A stretch of DNA of 64,000 nt. It comes from Candidatus Obscuribacterales bacterium (GTDB lineage Bacteria; Cyanobacteriota; Vampirovibrionia; Obscuribacterales; Obscuribacteraceae). Below, piece after piece: positions 36,142 through 44,578 of the stretch. The notes below the pieces were generated by a model. That model had not been told where the DNA came from and searched no databases. It worked only from the letters and a program-made list of their open reading frames with translations. The stretch lies in contig JAKFVU010000082.1 in assembly GCA_021732025.1 (NCBI GenBank), positions 248,001 to 312,000 on the forward strand, written 5' to 3'. Numbering within the stretch: position 1 is the stretch's first letter; each line of letters begins with the position of its first letter. A program made the position numbers and the translations under genes.

Positions 36142-37773
36142 CTAGCGACTCTCTATTGTGTAAGTAACTAAGGCCGAACCATTGGCTGGAACCTTAACTG
36201 CAAACTCAAATGTGTGTGAGTCTTTCTTCTCAAACGGTTGGCTTGATGTGGTCACTTTCCAGTCACCATAAGCATGTTCAACAGCGGTAACTGTGATAGC
36301 AGTTTCTTTGTGATTGCGAAATTCTATGGAATAGCTCGAGCGTTGTACCCGGTCTGAAACTTGAACCTGATTAGTCTGCTTGCGATCGGCCACAACATCG
36401 AAAGCGTCGCCTAGGTAAAGTCTTACCTTTTCATCGCGAGGTGTATGGTCAATTAAATCTTCGCCAACAAATTGAAGGGCACCATCTAGGTCTTTTTTGT
36501 AGACTCTCACTTTGCCTTTGGGCATGGGCAGGCCGAGGTTATTGTCTTTGCTATTGGCCAGCTCCAATTTGACATTGACTTTCTGACTCTGTTGATCGTC
36601 GCCACCGTATGGATTGACGCCATTGTTGCTATCAAAGACAAATAGTTTCTTGACTGGCACCTTGCTAGCGTTGAAGAGAGTTAGCTGCTTAGTTTCATTG
36701 TCATTCAAATCAGTTTTGCCTTGCAAGGCATAGAGATGGTACTCAGCAAAACTTTGTTCTTGAAACTGCGGTTGAGCCACGGCAGATTCAGCCATTGCCC
36801 CACCCATCATGGCCATATCGGCTGCCGGCGCTGCTACTTTGTGAACATCGCCCGCCATCAATTTAAGCGCCGCATCGCGATATGTCGCACCCGATTTATT
36901 ATCAAGGGTTACCCAACTAGTGAGATCACACAGGCTATCATCGGCATTAGCCACCGCTACGTAATCGCATTTCCAGTTGAGCCCTTGGGTCTGATAGCTA
37001 ATTTCACTTTCTTCCACCCCGGCTTTGTCGCTTTCTAGTTTCCACAACAGGGATGGTTTCGATACGAGACCGGCAGGTAGTTCAGACAATTCCAGCTCGC
37101 CTTCCGGGCCGACGACCACCCCAGAAGAAGTTTGAATAACAATAGATTGCGATCTCTCAGAGAGATTGCCGTTAGAGTCTGCCACCGTCACTAAGGGGCT
37201 GGATAGCAGAGTACCAGTTACTTCGCGCACTCCACCAGTACTAAGAAATTGACGGAACTTAACTTGTTTGCCAATTGAACGCGACAAAATCGTATTTTGA
37301 TCCATCAAGTCATATTGATAATTTTGCTCGCGAACAACCACCGAGTTTGGATTGGTCAATGCAGCAAAGCTGACACTAGTTGGATCTATTGAAGCAGCAA
37401 CATCTTCAAAACGCAGGAAATTTACTCCGCTAGTGAGATTGATATCGCGGACGTCTTTGACCAAGCCAAAATTTTGGTTATAGATGGTCAATGCCACCCC
37501 CTTAGAGGCAGACACCACTGGCATGTCGGCAGCAGCAGGTTTGGCTACAACAGGAGATGCTTGACCAACTGCTTCGCTTTCTACCTTACCGGCTTGTTTG
37601 GAACTAGAACCAGAACTAGAACCAGAACTAGCACCAGAACTAGCACCAGAACTAGACCTGGCACTTTTAGATTTGGCAAAAGCAATATTTGCATTACCAA
37701 TCGCAGCACCAATAGCTGCACTCAGAGTAATGGTTAGTGCCAGCGCAAAAGACATCGTTTGAGTATTGAACAA
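36142..37773 (-). CDS. DUF4139 secreted protein, copy 2
   Basis: About 543 residues. A signal peptide (SFALALTITLSAAIGAAIG) and a Ser/Gly-rich linker (about 40-70) precede a DUF4139-type region covering the rest (YNQNFGLVKD, FEDVAASIDPTSV, SYQTQGLNWKCDYVAV, WVTLDNKSGATY, HTPRDEKVRLYLGDAFDV, HTFEFAVKVPANG). These proteins are strand-rich and exported; no enzymatic role is established. The longest frame starts at GTG 37794, but AAAAAGGAG lies inside it. A TTG at 37773, 7 nt after GGAG, is the better start. It is a close tandem copy of the preceding gene, 39 bp away. Confidence 0.85.
   Translation of the reverse strand: MFNTQTMSFALALTITLSAAIGAAIGNANIAFAKSKSARSSSGASSGASSGSSSGSSSKQAGKVESEAVGQASPVVAKPAAADMPVVSASKGVALTIYNQNFGLVKDVRDINLTSGVNFLRFEDVAASIDPTSVSFAALTNPNSVVVREQNYQYDLMDQNTILSRSIGKQVKFRQFLSTGGVREVTGTLLSSPLVTVADSNGNLSERSQSIVIQTSSGVVVGPEGELELSELPAGLVSKPSLLWKLESDKAGVEESEISYQTQGLNWKCDYVAVANADDSLCDLTSWVTLDNKSGATYRDAALKLMAGDVHKVAAPAADMAMMGGAMAESAVAQPQFQEQSFAEYHLYALQGKTDLNDNETKQLTLFNASKVPVKKLFVFDSNNGVNPYGGDDQQSQKVNVKLELANSKDNNLGLPMPKGKVRVYKKDLDGALQFVGEDLIDHTPRDEKVRLYLGDAFDVVADRKQTNQVQVSDRVQRSSYSIEFRNHKETAITVTAVEHAYGDWKVTTSSQPFEKKDSHTFEFAVKVPANGSALVTYTIESR
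37601..37657 (-). repeat. 12-bp tandem repeat encoding the Ser/Gly/Ala linker
   Basis: Nearly five units of a 12-mer (plus-strand gaactagaacca, two with gaactagcacca) code for the Ser-Ser-Gly-Ala/Ser linker behind the signal peptide of DUF4139 copy 2. The tandem paralogue has an Asn/Ser/Gly linker of different sequence in the same place. Confidence 0.85.
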
Positions 37774-37812
37774 GTAAAACTCCTTTTTAGCCACTGGCTA
37801 GCAATCAAGATC

Positions 37813-39393
37813 TTAGTAGCGAACTTCGATTTCGTAGGTAACCTTGGTTTCTCCATTGGCTGGCACTTTAGCCGCAAATTCAAAAGTATGAGAATCTTTC
37901 TTGATGAAAGGTTGGCTAGAAGAGGTTATCTTCCAATCACCACTGCTGTGCTCGACACAATTAACAGTTACTGCTGTCTCTTTGTGATTGCGAATTGAAA
38001 TCTCGTAAGCAAGCTTCTGTACCCTCGAATTTACTTGCTGCTGGCTCAGTTGTTTGCGCTCGCCAACAATGTCAAAGGCATCGCCTAGATAAAGCCTCAC
38101 CTTCTCATCCTTCGGGGTGTGATCGATTAAGTCTTCGCCCACAAACTGCATGGCGCCATCTTTGTCTTTTTTGTAGACTCGCACCTTTCCTTTGGGCATG
38201 GGCATGCCTAAATTGTTCTCTTTGCTGTTTGCTAATTCAAGTTTGACATTGACCTTGGTGGTGTTACCACGCGGGTTATAACCGCCATAATAGTGGGCGG
38301 AGCCACCATCAAAGATAAAGAGCTTTTTGATGGGCACCGCACTGGCATTAAAGAGAGTCAACTGTTTGGTTTCGTTATTGTTGACGTCAGTCTTTCCGGC
38401 CAAAGCATACAGGTGATATTCAGCAAATGACTGCTCCGTAAATTGCGGAGCTGCAGCTGCCATTGCAGATTTGTACATGCGCATAGGTTGCGGTGGAGCC
38501 ACATTCTGCACCTTGTGTACATCTCCGGCCATAAGCTTAAGAGCTGCGTTTTTATAAGTCGCACCAGATTTATTATCTAAAGTGACCCAGCTAGTCAAAT
38601 CAGAAAGAGTATCGTCAGCATTTACAACAGCGACATAATCGCACTTCCAATTCAGACCTTGGGTCTGATAGCTAATTTCGGCCTTCTGCGCGCCGGCCTT
38701 ATCAGACTCAAGTTTCCAAAGTAGTGATGGCTTTGAAACTAGGCCCGGAGGCAGAGCGGCCAATTCGACTTCACCGGAAGGTCCGACCACGATTCCTGAT
38801 GATGTTCGAAGAACAATACTTTGATTGCGAGTAGAAAGATTGCCGTTGCTATCGGAGATGGTTACCACCGGCTGATTCAGCAGGGTACCAGTAGTTTCGT
38901 GGACACCACCAGAGGTGTATTGCCGCACCTTTATTTCTTTACCAACTGATTTAGAAAGTATGGTGCCAACATCCATAATGTCGTACTGATAATTCTGCTC
39001 GCGCACCACCACGCTATTTGGCGCAGTAATCGAACTAAAGCTAACCGATGTAGGATCAATGGCAGCTGCCACATCTTCGAAACGAAGATAGTTAATACCA
39101 GCGGTCAGATCAATATTGCGGGTGTCTTTTACTAATCCAAAATTTTGATTGTAGACAGTGATGGCAACTGCTTGCGAGCTACCAGGAGAAGAACTAGCAT
39201 TACCCGAAGCATTACCAGCAGACCCGGAATTACTAGAGCCATTGCTAGAGGCATTATTGCTGGCATTAATAGAAGCGCTTCCAGCTGAGACTTTTGCTGC
39301 AGCCAAAGCAGAGTTAACAGTAACCCAAGAGCTTAGGAAAATACTGGCTGCCAGAGCGAGACAGACTTTGGCAGAGGGTGTTGGATTAGACAA
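37813..39393 (-). CDS. DUF4139 secreted protein, copy 1
   Basis: A 526-residue protein with signal peptide (VCLALAASIFLSSWVTVNSALA), an Asn/Ser/Gly-rich linker (about 40-72) and the same DUF4139 region as copy 2, roughly three-quarters identical by eye over most of its length, including whole blocks such as VSKPSLLWKLESDKAG. The start is TTG with GAGG 7 nt before it. It begins 22 bp after the lpxC stop, so both copies are probably the tail of the envelope operon. Function unknown; an envelope role is inferred from export and position. Confidence 0.87.
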   Translation of the reverse strand: MSNPTPSAKVCLALAASIFLSSWVTVNSALAAAKVSAGSASINASNNASSNGSSNSGSAGNASGNASSSPGSSQAVAITVYNQNFGLVKDTRNIDLTAGINYLRFEDVAAAIDPTSVSFSSITAPNSVVVREQNYQYDIMDVGTILSKSVGKEIKVRQYTSGGVHETTGTLLNQPVVTISDSNGNLSTRNQSIVLRTSSGIVVGPSGEVELAALPPGLVSKPSLLWKLESDKAGAQKAEISYQTQGLNWKCDYVAVVNADDTLSDLTSWVTLDNKSGATYKNAALKLMAGDVHKVQNVAPPQPMRMYKSAMAAAAPQFTEQSFAEYHLYALAGKTDVNNNETKQLTLFNASAVPIKKLFIFDGGSAHYYGGYNPRGNTTKVNVKLELANSKENNLGMPMPKGKVRVYKKDKDGAMQFVGEDLIDHTPKDEKVRLYLGDAFDIVGERKQLSQQQVNSRVQKLAYEISIRNHKETAVTVNCVEHSSGDWKITSSSQPFIKKDSHTFEFAAKVPANGETKVTYEIEVRY

Positions 39394-39415
39394 TTTATTA
39401 CCTCAACTTATTCGG

Positions 39416-40282
39416 TTATTTATGGCAATTTAGGGCTGCCACTAATTTCTTAGCTATATCAACATCCATCTCATGGCCACCCTTTGTGCTGATGAACCGA
39501 GCTTTAATGCGCATTGGATTGACTCCAACTAAAGCCAAATCGCCTATCAAATCGAGTAGCTTGTGACGCACCGGCTCGTCCGGAGAACGGAGTGGCATGG
39601 TGAAGTCATCGTCAGTGATGCTGACCACATCATCTACCAATCCCAACATTTCGTGCTCTTTGAGCATGCCAAAAGTCCGTGCCTCGTAGATGATTTTGGC
39701 ATCTTGGCTCGGCTCCCAACTCTTCCATACCTGACCAATTTTAGGGTGTTTCCAATCCATCAAGTATGTGACAGAAAAACTATCAGCCGGTACAGCTAAA
39801 ATCGAGCGGTCGCCTTTGCTGACAGACACGGCCTCAGGCAAATCGATATCGGCCACAACGGCTTTACGCTCTATACCTGCACTTTGAAATAGTTCAATCC
39901 AGAATTGAGCGCTACCATCAGCTAGCGGCATCTCCGGGCCATCGACTAGAACATAGAGATCATCAAGACCCCAGAGAGTGACAGCGCACATAAAGTGCTC
40001 GACGATACAAAGCCTTGTTTTGCCTACTCCAAGCACCACATTGCGCAGAGTATTGACGACAGAACTAGCAGTGGCCGGAATAGCCACTAGTCCCTTATCG
40101 TTGTCGACACAAAAGAATGTGATACCACTGCCGATTGGTGCTTGGTAAACTTCGACTAGTACCTCTTGCTTAGAGGTCATGCCTTTACCGCGGTACGAAG
40201 CCAGCTTCGGTGCAGAATCAAGTATCTGCCTCAAGTCTCCGCTCAAAGGATCTTTAGCGTCGGATAGAGTGAGATTCGACAT
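39416..40282 (-). CDS. lpxC: UDP-3-O-acyl-N-acetylglucosamine deacetylase
   Basis: A 288-residue enzyme of the first committed step of lipid A synthesis. Zinc and catalytic motifs: CIVEHFMCAVTLWGLDDLYV (His of EHxM), DGPEMPLADGSAQFW, ARTFGMLKEHEML, and RHKLLDLIGDLALVG with the second His and Asp. The ATG overlaps the lpxD stop by one base (TAATG) behind a strong GGAGG. Its presence together with lpxD shows an LPS-bearing outer membrane. Confidence 0.94.
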   Translation of the reverse strand: MSNLTLSDAKDPLSGDLRQILDSAPKLASYRGKGMTSKQEVLVEVYQAPIGSGITFFCVDNDKGLVAIPATASSVVNTLRNVVLGVGKTRLCIVEHFMCAVTLWGLDDLYVLVDGPEMPLADGSAQFWIELFQSAGIERKAVVADIDLPEAVSVSKGDRSILAVPADSFSVTYLMDWKHPKIGQVWKSWEPSQDAKIIYEARTFGMLKEHEMLGLVDDVVSITDDDFTMPLRSPDEPVRHKLLDLIGDLALVGVNPMRIKARFISTKGGHEMDVDIAKKLVAALNCHK

Positions 40283-41397
40283 TATTTACCTCCCAAAATT
40301 CGCTCCTCCAACAGAGCGATACGGCGCTTTAGATCTTTGACGTCATCAGTTACGCGGGGCAAGCGGCGTAGATTTGCATACATGACAAAGAACTCGCGGG
40401 CTGGCATAGCTGGAGTGCCAGCATGAATCTCGCCTGGTTCGATATTCTTCATGGCGCCAGCGGCACCCGATAATACTGCATCGTTAGCCAACTTCAAATG
40501 ATCACTCAAGTTAGCGCTGCCACCAAGAACCGCTCTATCACCGATTGAACAAGATCCGCCAATTGAGGCATTGGCCACAATTAGACACTCACGACCAATG
40601 CGATTATTGTGAGCAATCATCACCAAGTTATCGATTTTGGTGCCTTGACCAACAACGGTAGCACCCATAGTGGCGCGATCGATGGTGGCATATGAACCCA
40701 CTTCAACATCATCTTCAATGACGACAGTGCCTATCTGTGGAATCTTTAACAACGGATTAGGGGCGTCGGAGAAATCTCTGCTGCCCGCCATATTCTTTTC
40801 AAAATTGCTCGGTTTCTCGGTCACGTAAGCGAAGCCATCGGCTCCCATGCTGGCTCCCTGTTGCAAAATTACGCGGTTACCAATTTTGCAATAGTCAGCA
40901 ATCAAACAGCTAGGATAAAAAATTGCATCTTCGCCAATCTCAACAGCTCCACCGATTACACAATGAGCCATGATGATGGAGCGGGCTCCAATTTTACTCT
41001 TCGGTCCAACAATTACATAGGGACCAATAGCTACATCGGCAGCTATTTCAGCAGTGCTATCAACAATAGCGGTAGGGTGAATTCCTTTATCGGGATAGAA
41101 CCTCTTCGGCGCCAGTGCTGTCAGAACCCGCTGAATGGCTAAATTAGGTCTCTCGACCAAAATCATATTGCGATCAGGAAAATCAATTTCAGTTCCGAAT
41201 GGTGCCACCACCGCGATGGCTTTGCACTGAGCGAGCTTACGCACTAACTTCTGCTCGAAGACAAAGGCTAAATCTTCAGCCTTGGCATTGAGTGGTGAAG
41301 GTGAAACACTCTCAACCGTGATGGAAGAATCGCCATGAACGCGACCTCCCACTAGTCCTGCTATTTGACCCAAATTCATTGCTTGAGGGAGCCGCAT
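40282..41397 (-). CDS. lpxD: UDP-3-O-acylglucosamine N-acyltransferase
   Basis: A roughly 371-residue enzyme adding the N-linked acyl chain in lipid A synthesis. An N-terminal uridine-binding domain (to about 105) is followed by a left-handed beta-helix of hexapeptide repeats, the GADGFAYV loop, and the catalytic His in MIAHNNRIG. The C-terminal helix (LKRRIALLEERILGG) ends the protein. The frame extends to a TTG at 41433 without SD. ATG 41397 follows AGGA and matches where other LpxD proteins begin, so I use it. It is followed directly by lpxC. Confidence 0.93.
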   Translation of the reverse strand: MRLPQAMNLGQIAGLVGGRVHGDSSITVESVSPSPLNAKAEDLAFVFEQKLVRKLAQCKAIAVVAPFGTEIDFPDRNMILVERPNLAIQRVLTALAPKRFYPDKGIHPTAIVDSTAEIAADVAIGPYVIVGPKSKIGARSIIMAHCVIGGAVEIGEDAIFYPSCLIADYCKIGNRVILQQGASMGADGFAYVTEKPSNFEKNMAGSRDFSDAPNPLLKIPQIGTVVIEDDVEVGSYATIDRATMGATVVGQGTKIDNLVMIAHNNRIGRECLIVANASIGGSCSIGDRAVLGGSANLSDHLKLANDAVLSGAAGAMKNIEPGEIHAGTPAMPAREFFVMYANLRRLPRVTDDVKDLKRRIALLEERILGGK

Positions 41398-41456
41398 GGA
41401 TTGCTGTCCTATTACTGGGGAAACTGAGACCAAAATTAGAAGGAGAAACCGTACCT

Positions 41457-41492
41457 AAAAAACAACTTTACCCGCGCAGAGCGCGGGCAAAG
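41457..41492 (-). terminator. Rho-independent terminator between ompH and lpxD
   Basis: Read leftward, a 12-bp stem (CTTTGCCCGCGC with GCGCGGGTAAAG, one G-T pair) and 3-nt loop is followed by TTGTTTTTT. Strong, canonical structure. It ends transcripts coming from bamA-ompH ahead of lpxD, so lpxD-lpxC need their own promoter or read-through. Confidence 0.85.
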
Positions 41493-41578
41493 TTGGCAAA
41501 CAATATAACGACCATCTGGATGGCCATCCTCTTTTACTGTCAAGCTGAGGCAACATTAGTTATCTCAGTTGCTATCAC

Positions 41579-42100
41579 CTACTTAGTGACGGTTTTGGAA
41601 GCTGCACTAGCTGAAGCACCCAGGCGCTTTACAACACCCTCGGTGATATCAGTTCCGCCTAACAGAACGGCACCTTTCATCAAAACAGTATCTAGCTTAC
41701 GGCTGGCAGCCTCGGCTTTGATAGCGCTATCAATGTCAGTTTCAAGCTGTGTTTCAAGATTCTGAGCTTTAGCTTGAGCTTTTTTGTACTCATCATCAAT
41801 CTTTGATTGAAGGCGTTTTTGCAATCCTTCCAACTCAGCTGGAGGCTTCTTAGCATTCTTGGCTTCTTCATACTGTTTGTTTGAATCTTCAAGAAGCTTG
41901 CGCACTGATTCTTCAGTTTTCTTGAGTTCTTCAGCGGCTGATTGAGCCTTGTTGAAGCTTGTAATCACTTTGTCGCGATCGACAACACCAAGAGTTGCAG
42001 ATTTCACAGGTGATGCAGTCTGGGCGAGAGCGCCGGAAGCGATTGATACGGCCATAACTGCACTAGCAACCACGGCGAAAGACTTTTGAACGTTCAGCAT
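41579..42100 (-). CDS. OmpH/Skp-family periplasmic chaperone
   Basis: A 173-residue exported protein: signal peptide (SFAVVASAVMAVSIASGALA, cut near residue 26), a first strand LGVVDRDKVI, a long Lys/Glu-rich coiled coil (about 45-125) forming the Skp tentacles, and a C-terminal return segment. It holds unfolded outer-membrane proteins for BamA, encoded just upstream (124 bp). SD GGAGAG. A strong terminator follows. Confidence 0.9.
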   Translation of the reverse strand: MLNVQKSFAVVASAVMAVSIASGALAQTASPVKSATLGVVDRDKVITSFNKAQSAAEELKKTEESVRKLLEDSNKQYEEAKNAKKPPAELEGLQKRLQSKIDDEYKKAQAKAQNLETQLETDIDSAIKAEAASRKLDTVLMKGAVLLGGTDITEGVVKRLGASASAASKTVTK

Positions 42101-42224
42101 TCATCTCTCCAAAAAAGTTATTCAAGTATCCACTTGTCAGGTGTCACTTAATCATGTTAAAAGGCCCGAGGGCACAGTTTACAACATTCAAGCAAGTCAA
42201 ACCAGCCAGCCTAAACTGCTGTAA

Positions 42225-44276
42225 TTAAAACTTCTCTCCAAATCCGACAGTCATGCGCGGTGTGCGGCTACCCAAAATGGAGCTGACAATGGGCAAACCG
42301 TAGTCAATGCGAACTAATCCCACCATCGGCATGTTAATCCGCAAGCCTAAGCCAACGGACGCACCGAAGTTGGAACGAGAAAGCAAACTGTTAGTACCAG
42401 AATTGCCGACCACCTGACCATAGTCAAAGAAACCAGCTATCTTGACGTTCTTTTTAATGGTACTTGTAATCTTGTTATCATCAGGTAAGAAAGCTAGCTT
42501 AGCTCTTATTTCAGCTGTGCCCATAAGCATGCCGGCTCCCGTACCAAGGTCTGAAAACGAGCGATAACCACGAACACCATTCCATCCGCCCAAACGGTAC
42601 TGAGCGAACTGCGGAAGGCCACCAACAGATGTTCCAGCCTGGGCATTCAATGCCAGAGTAAAATTCTTATTCTTACCAAACGATTTAAACTTGCTTGCGC
42701 TCAGTCCGGCTTTCATAAAGCCACCGCCAATACCAGCGGAGGGACTAATAGAAGCCTTGAGGAAAGAGCCAGTTGTAGCATCCATGGCACTATCTCTGGT
42801 ATCACGAGTAAGTGACGGATTAACAGTAATGAAAGTACCACCACGCAATTGTTGATCACGTGATTGCCCTGCTAGTGCCGCAGCTTGAGCCTCTGTACTG
42901 GCCATACCGGTAGCCATGGCCCGACTAGCCATAGAAGTCAAAATATCTTGATTGGCCGCAACGCCAGCGACGTTCTTGAGGAAAGTGTTCTCTCCAATTA
43001 GCCCCAGATTAGCATTCCAACCGCGCGCCAATGGTTTGGAAAAGGTGGTGCTGACACCGACAGTACGCTGCATTGCTTGGTCGATAAACATGCTGCCCAT
43101 GTTACGACCGAAGCCAGACACTGCCATTGAAACGTTCGAGCCGCGCACACTAGGTTCAACCCAGTTAGCTTCAATATTATATGTGCGACCAGTAGGCAAG
43201 AAAGTGTTACCAGCATTGTTGATTGAATTGGTAACGCTGTTGAAGGTTCCAGAACCAACCTGTGAGCTGAAAGAAAGTACTTGACCGCGACCTCTGAAGT
43301 TGCCATCAGAAAAGTTTAGTGAGCCAAATGGACCAGCAACAGAGTCGACACCACCACCCAAACCAACAGAACCAGTTCGCTTTTCGTCAACTTCTACTTT
43401 CAGTGTGTACTTGTCTGGATTTGCAGTAGAAGGAACAAGGGAGCGACGAATGTCCTGAAAATAGCCGTTGGCGTACATTTTCTTCAGGTCATTAGTGAGC
43501 TGTTTCTCGTTATAAACAGCGCCGGCCTTGGTTTTAATACCATTCCTAATAATGAAGTCTTTGGTTTTTTTGTTTCCGACAATTTCGATATTGTCGATTG
43601 TGCCTTCATTAATAACCAATTCAACAGAGCCGTCTGGATCATCTTTGACATCGGTGACCCGAGCCAGGACAAAACCTCTCTCGTGATAGCCTTGCTCAAC
43701 CTTATCGATGGCAGTTGAAAGAGCATTTAGATTCTGCGGTTTGCCCAATTGGTCGCTAAATAGCTTGGTAATTTCTTCAGTCGAAACAGCATCATTACCG
43801 CGAATGGAGAACTGGGTAATCGGTGCATTCTCAGTCACGCGGATCTTGAGTAAAACACCACTACTTGTCATTTCGGGATTGACTTGCAGACTCTGCTCAT
43901 CAAAATAGCCCATTCCATGAATGGCTTTAAGATCTTGCATAACGACATCGCGGTCGTATTTATCGCCTTTTCTGGTTTTGACGACGCTGTTAATTTCTTC
44001 AGTCGAAACCAGGCGATTGCCTTCGATTTTGACATCGTCGACAACTATGTCGCTGGCATTAGAGGATGATTGCCCCAAGCTGGCGCTCGGTGCGGCCACA
44101 CCTCCAATCGTGAAATTCGATGGAGGCGAGTCAGACCCCTGGGCAAAGGCTGGTAAAACAGGCACGAGAACTAGCGAGCAGGCCAAGAAGGCTGCCACTA
44201 GAGGTGATGCTTCAATTTTCGGAAGAAGTTTGAACTTCACTAGTAACCTATTAATTGCTTGATTTGTCGTCGCCAA
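42225..44276 (-). CDS. bamA: BamA/Omp85 outer-membrane assembly factor
   Basis: A 683-residue protein: signal peptide (about 20-46, ending PAFA), three POTRA domains (about 75-320; the third starts IDNIEIVGNKKTKDFIIRNG), then a beta-barrel. The lid-loop motif is VRGY (GGWNGVRGYRSF), where most family members have VRGF. Three POTRAs match cyanobacterial Omp85 and differ from the five of E. coli. The start is TTG at 44276 with poor SD; a GTG 12 codons later with AGG at 6 nt is an alternative and still keeps the signal peptide. It leads the bamA-ompH unit. Confidence 0.93.
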   Translation of the reverse strand: MATTNQAINRLLVKFKLLPKIEASPLVAAFLACSLVLVPVLPAFAQGSDSPPSNFTIGGVAAPSASLGQSSSNASDIVVDDVKIEGNRLVSTEEINSVVKTRKGDKYDRDVVMQDLKAIHGMGYFDEQSLQVNPEMTSSGVLLKIRVTENAPITQFSIRGNDAVSTEEITKLFSDQLGKPQNLNALSTAIDKVEQGYHERGFVLARVTDVKDDPDGSVELVINEGTIDNIEIVGNKKTKDFIIRNGIKTKAGAVYNEKQLTNDLKKMYANGYFQDIRRSLVPSTANPDKYTLKVEVDEKRTGSVGLGGGVDSVAGPFGSLNFSDGNFRGRGQVLSFSSQVGSGTFNSVTNSINNAGNTFLPTGRTYNIEANWVEPSVRGSNVSMAVSGFGRNMGSMFIDQAMQRTVGVSTTFSKPLARGWNANLGLIGENTFLKNVAGVAANQDILTSMASRAMATGMASTEAQAAALAGQSRDQQLRGGTFITVNPSLTRDTRDSAMDATTGSFLKASISPSAGIGGGFMKAGLSASKFKSFGKNKNFTLALNAQAGTSVGGLPQFAQYRLGGWNGVRGYRSFSDLGTGAGMLMGTAEIRAKLAFLPDDNKITSTIKKNVKIAGFFDYGQVVGNSGTNSLLSRSNFGASVGLGLRINMPMVGLVRIDYGLPIVSSILGSRTPRMTVGFGEKF

Positions 44277-44386
44277 TTGGCTCAGGACACAGAATGAGAC
44301 ACCACGCTATCGGCCTGTATTCTAACAGACAACGCAGCATGCCAAGGTGTTCCGTAACGTAAGACTTGTGAGCAAACTCTAATCAC

Positions 44387-44415
44387 TTGACAATTTACTT
44401 TTCTCACTTTACTGT
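44387..44415 (+). promoter_or_regulatory. Candidate sigma70-type promoter
   Basis: Perfect TTGACA, 17-bp spacer, TACTGT (3 of 6 to TATAAT), directed at the regulator-like gene starting 164 bp downstream. The predicted transcript start (about 44422) lies just before the large palindrome, so the palindrome would be in the 5' leader. Confidence 0.5.
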
Positions 44416-44438
44416 CGGGCTAAGGCTTTTGGCCCATC

Positions 44439-44476
44439 CAATTACACCTCCACCGATATCGGTAGAAGTGTAATTG
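44439..44476. promoter_or_regulatory. 38-bp near-perfect palindrome, candidate operator
   Basis: Two 19-nt arms without spacer, centred on GATATC, match at 17 of 19 positions (CAATTACAC outer part, ACCGAT inner part). No U-tract follows on either strand, so it is not a terminator. Position between a candidate promoter and the start of a zinc-ribbon/winged-helix gene suggests a protein-binding site or an RNA hairpin in the leader. Confidence 0.6.
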
Positions 44477-44504
44477 CGTAAGTATCGCAAGATTTAAAAA
44501 ACTC

Positions 44505-44522
44505 CAAAATTTCCAAATTTTG
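44505..44522. promoter_or_regulatory. Second inverted repeat in the same leader
   Basis: Perfect 8-bp arms CAAAATTT and AAATTTTG around CC, 57 bp before the ATG of the downstream gene. Unrelated in sequence to the larger palindrome. Confidence 0.45.
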
Positions 44523-44578
44523 AACTTTTTCCCACACCTGCTCGTATTAGCACAAAGGAGCAGGGAAGGGAGGTGTGC

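Noticed and set aside
42171..42185. Terminator between bamA and ompH (GCCC-TC-GGGC with T-run)
   Set aside because: The stem is 4 bp with a 2-nt loop and the T-run is short; too weak to call.
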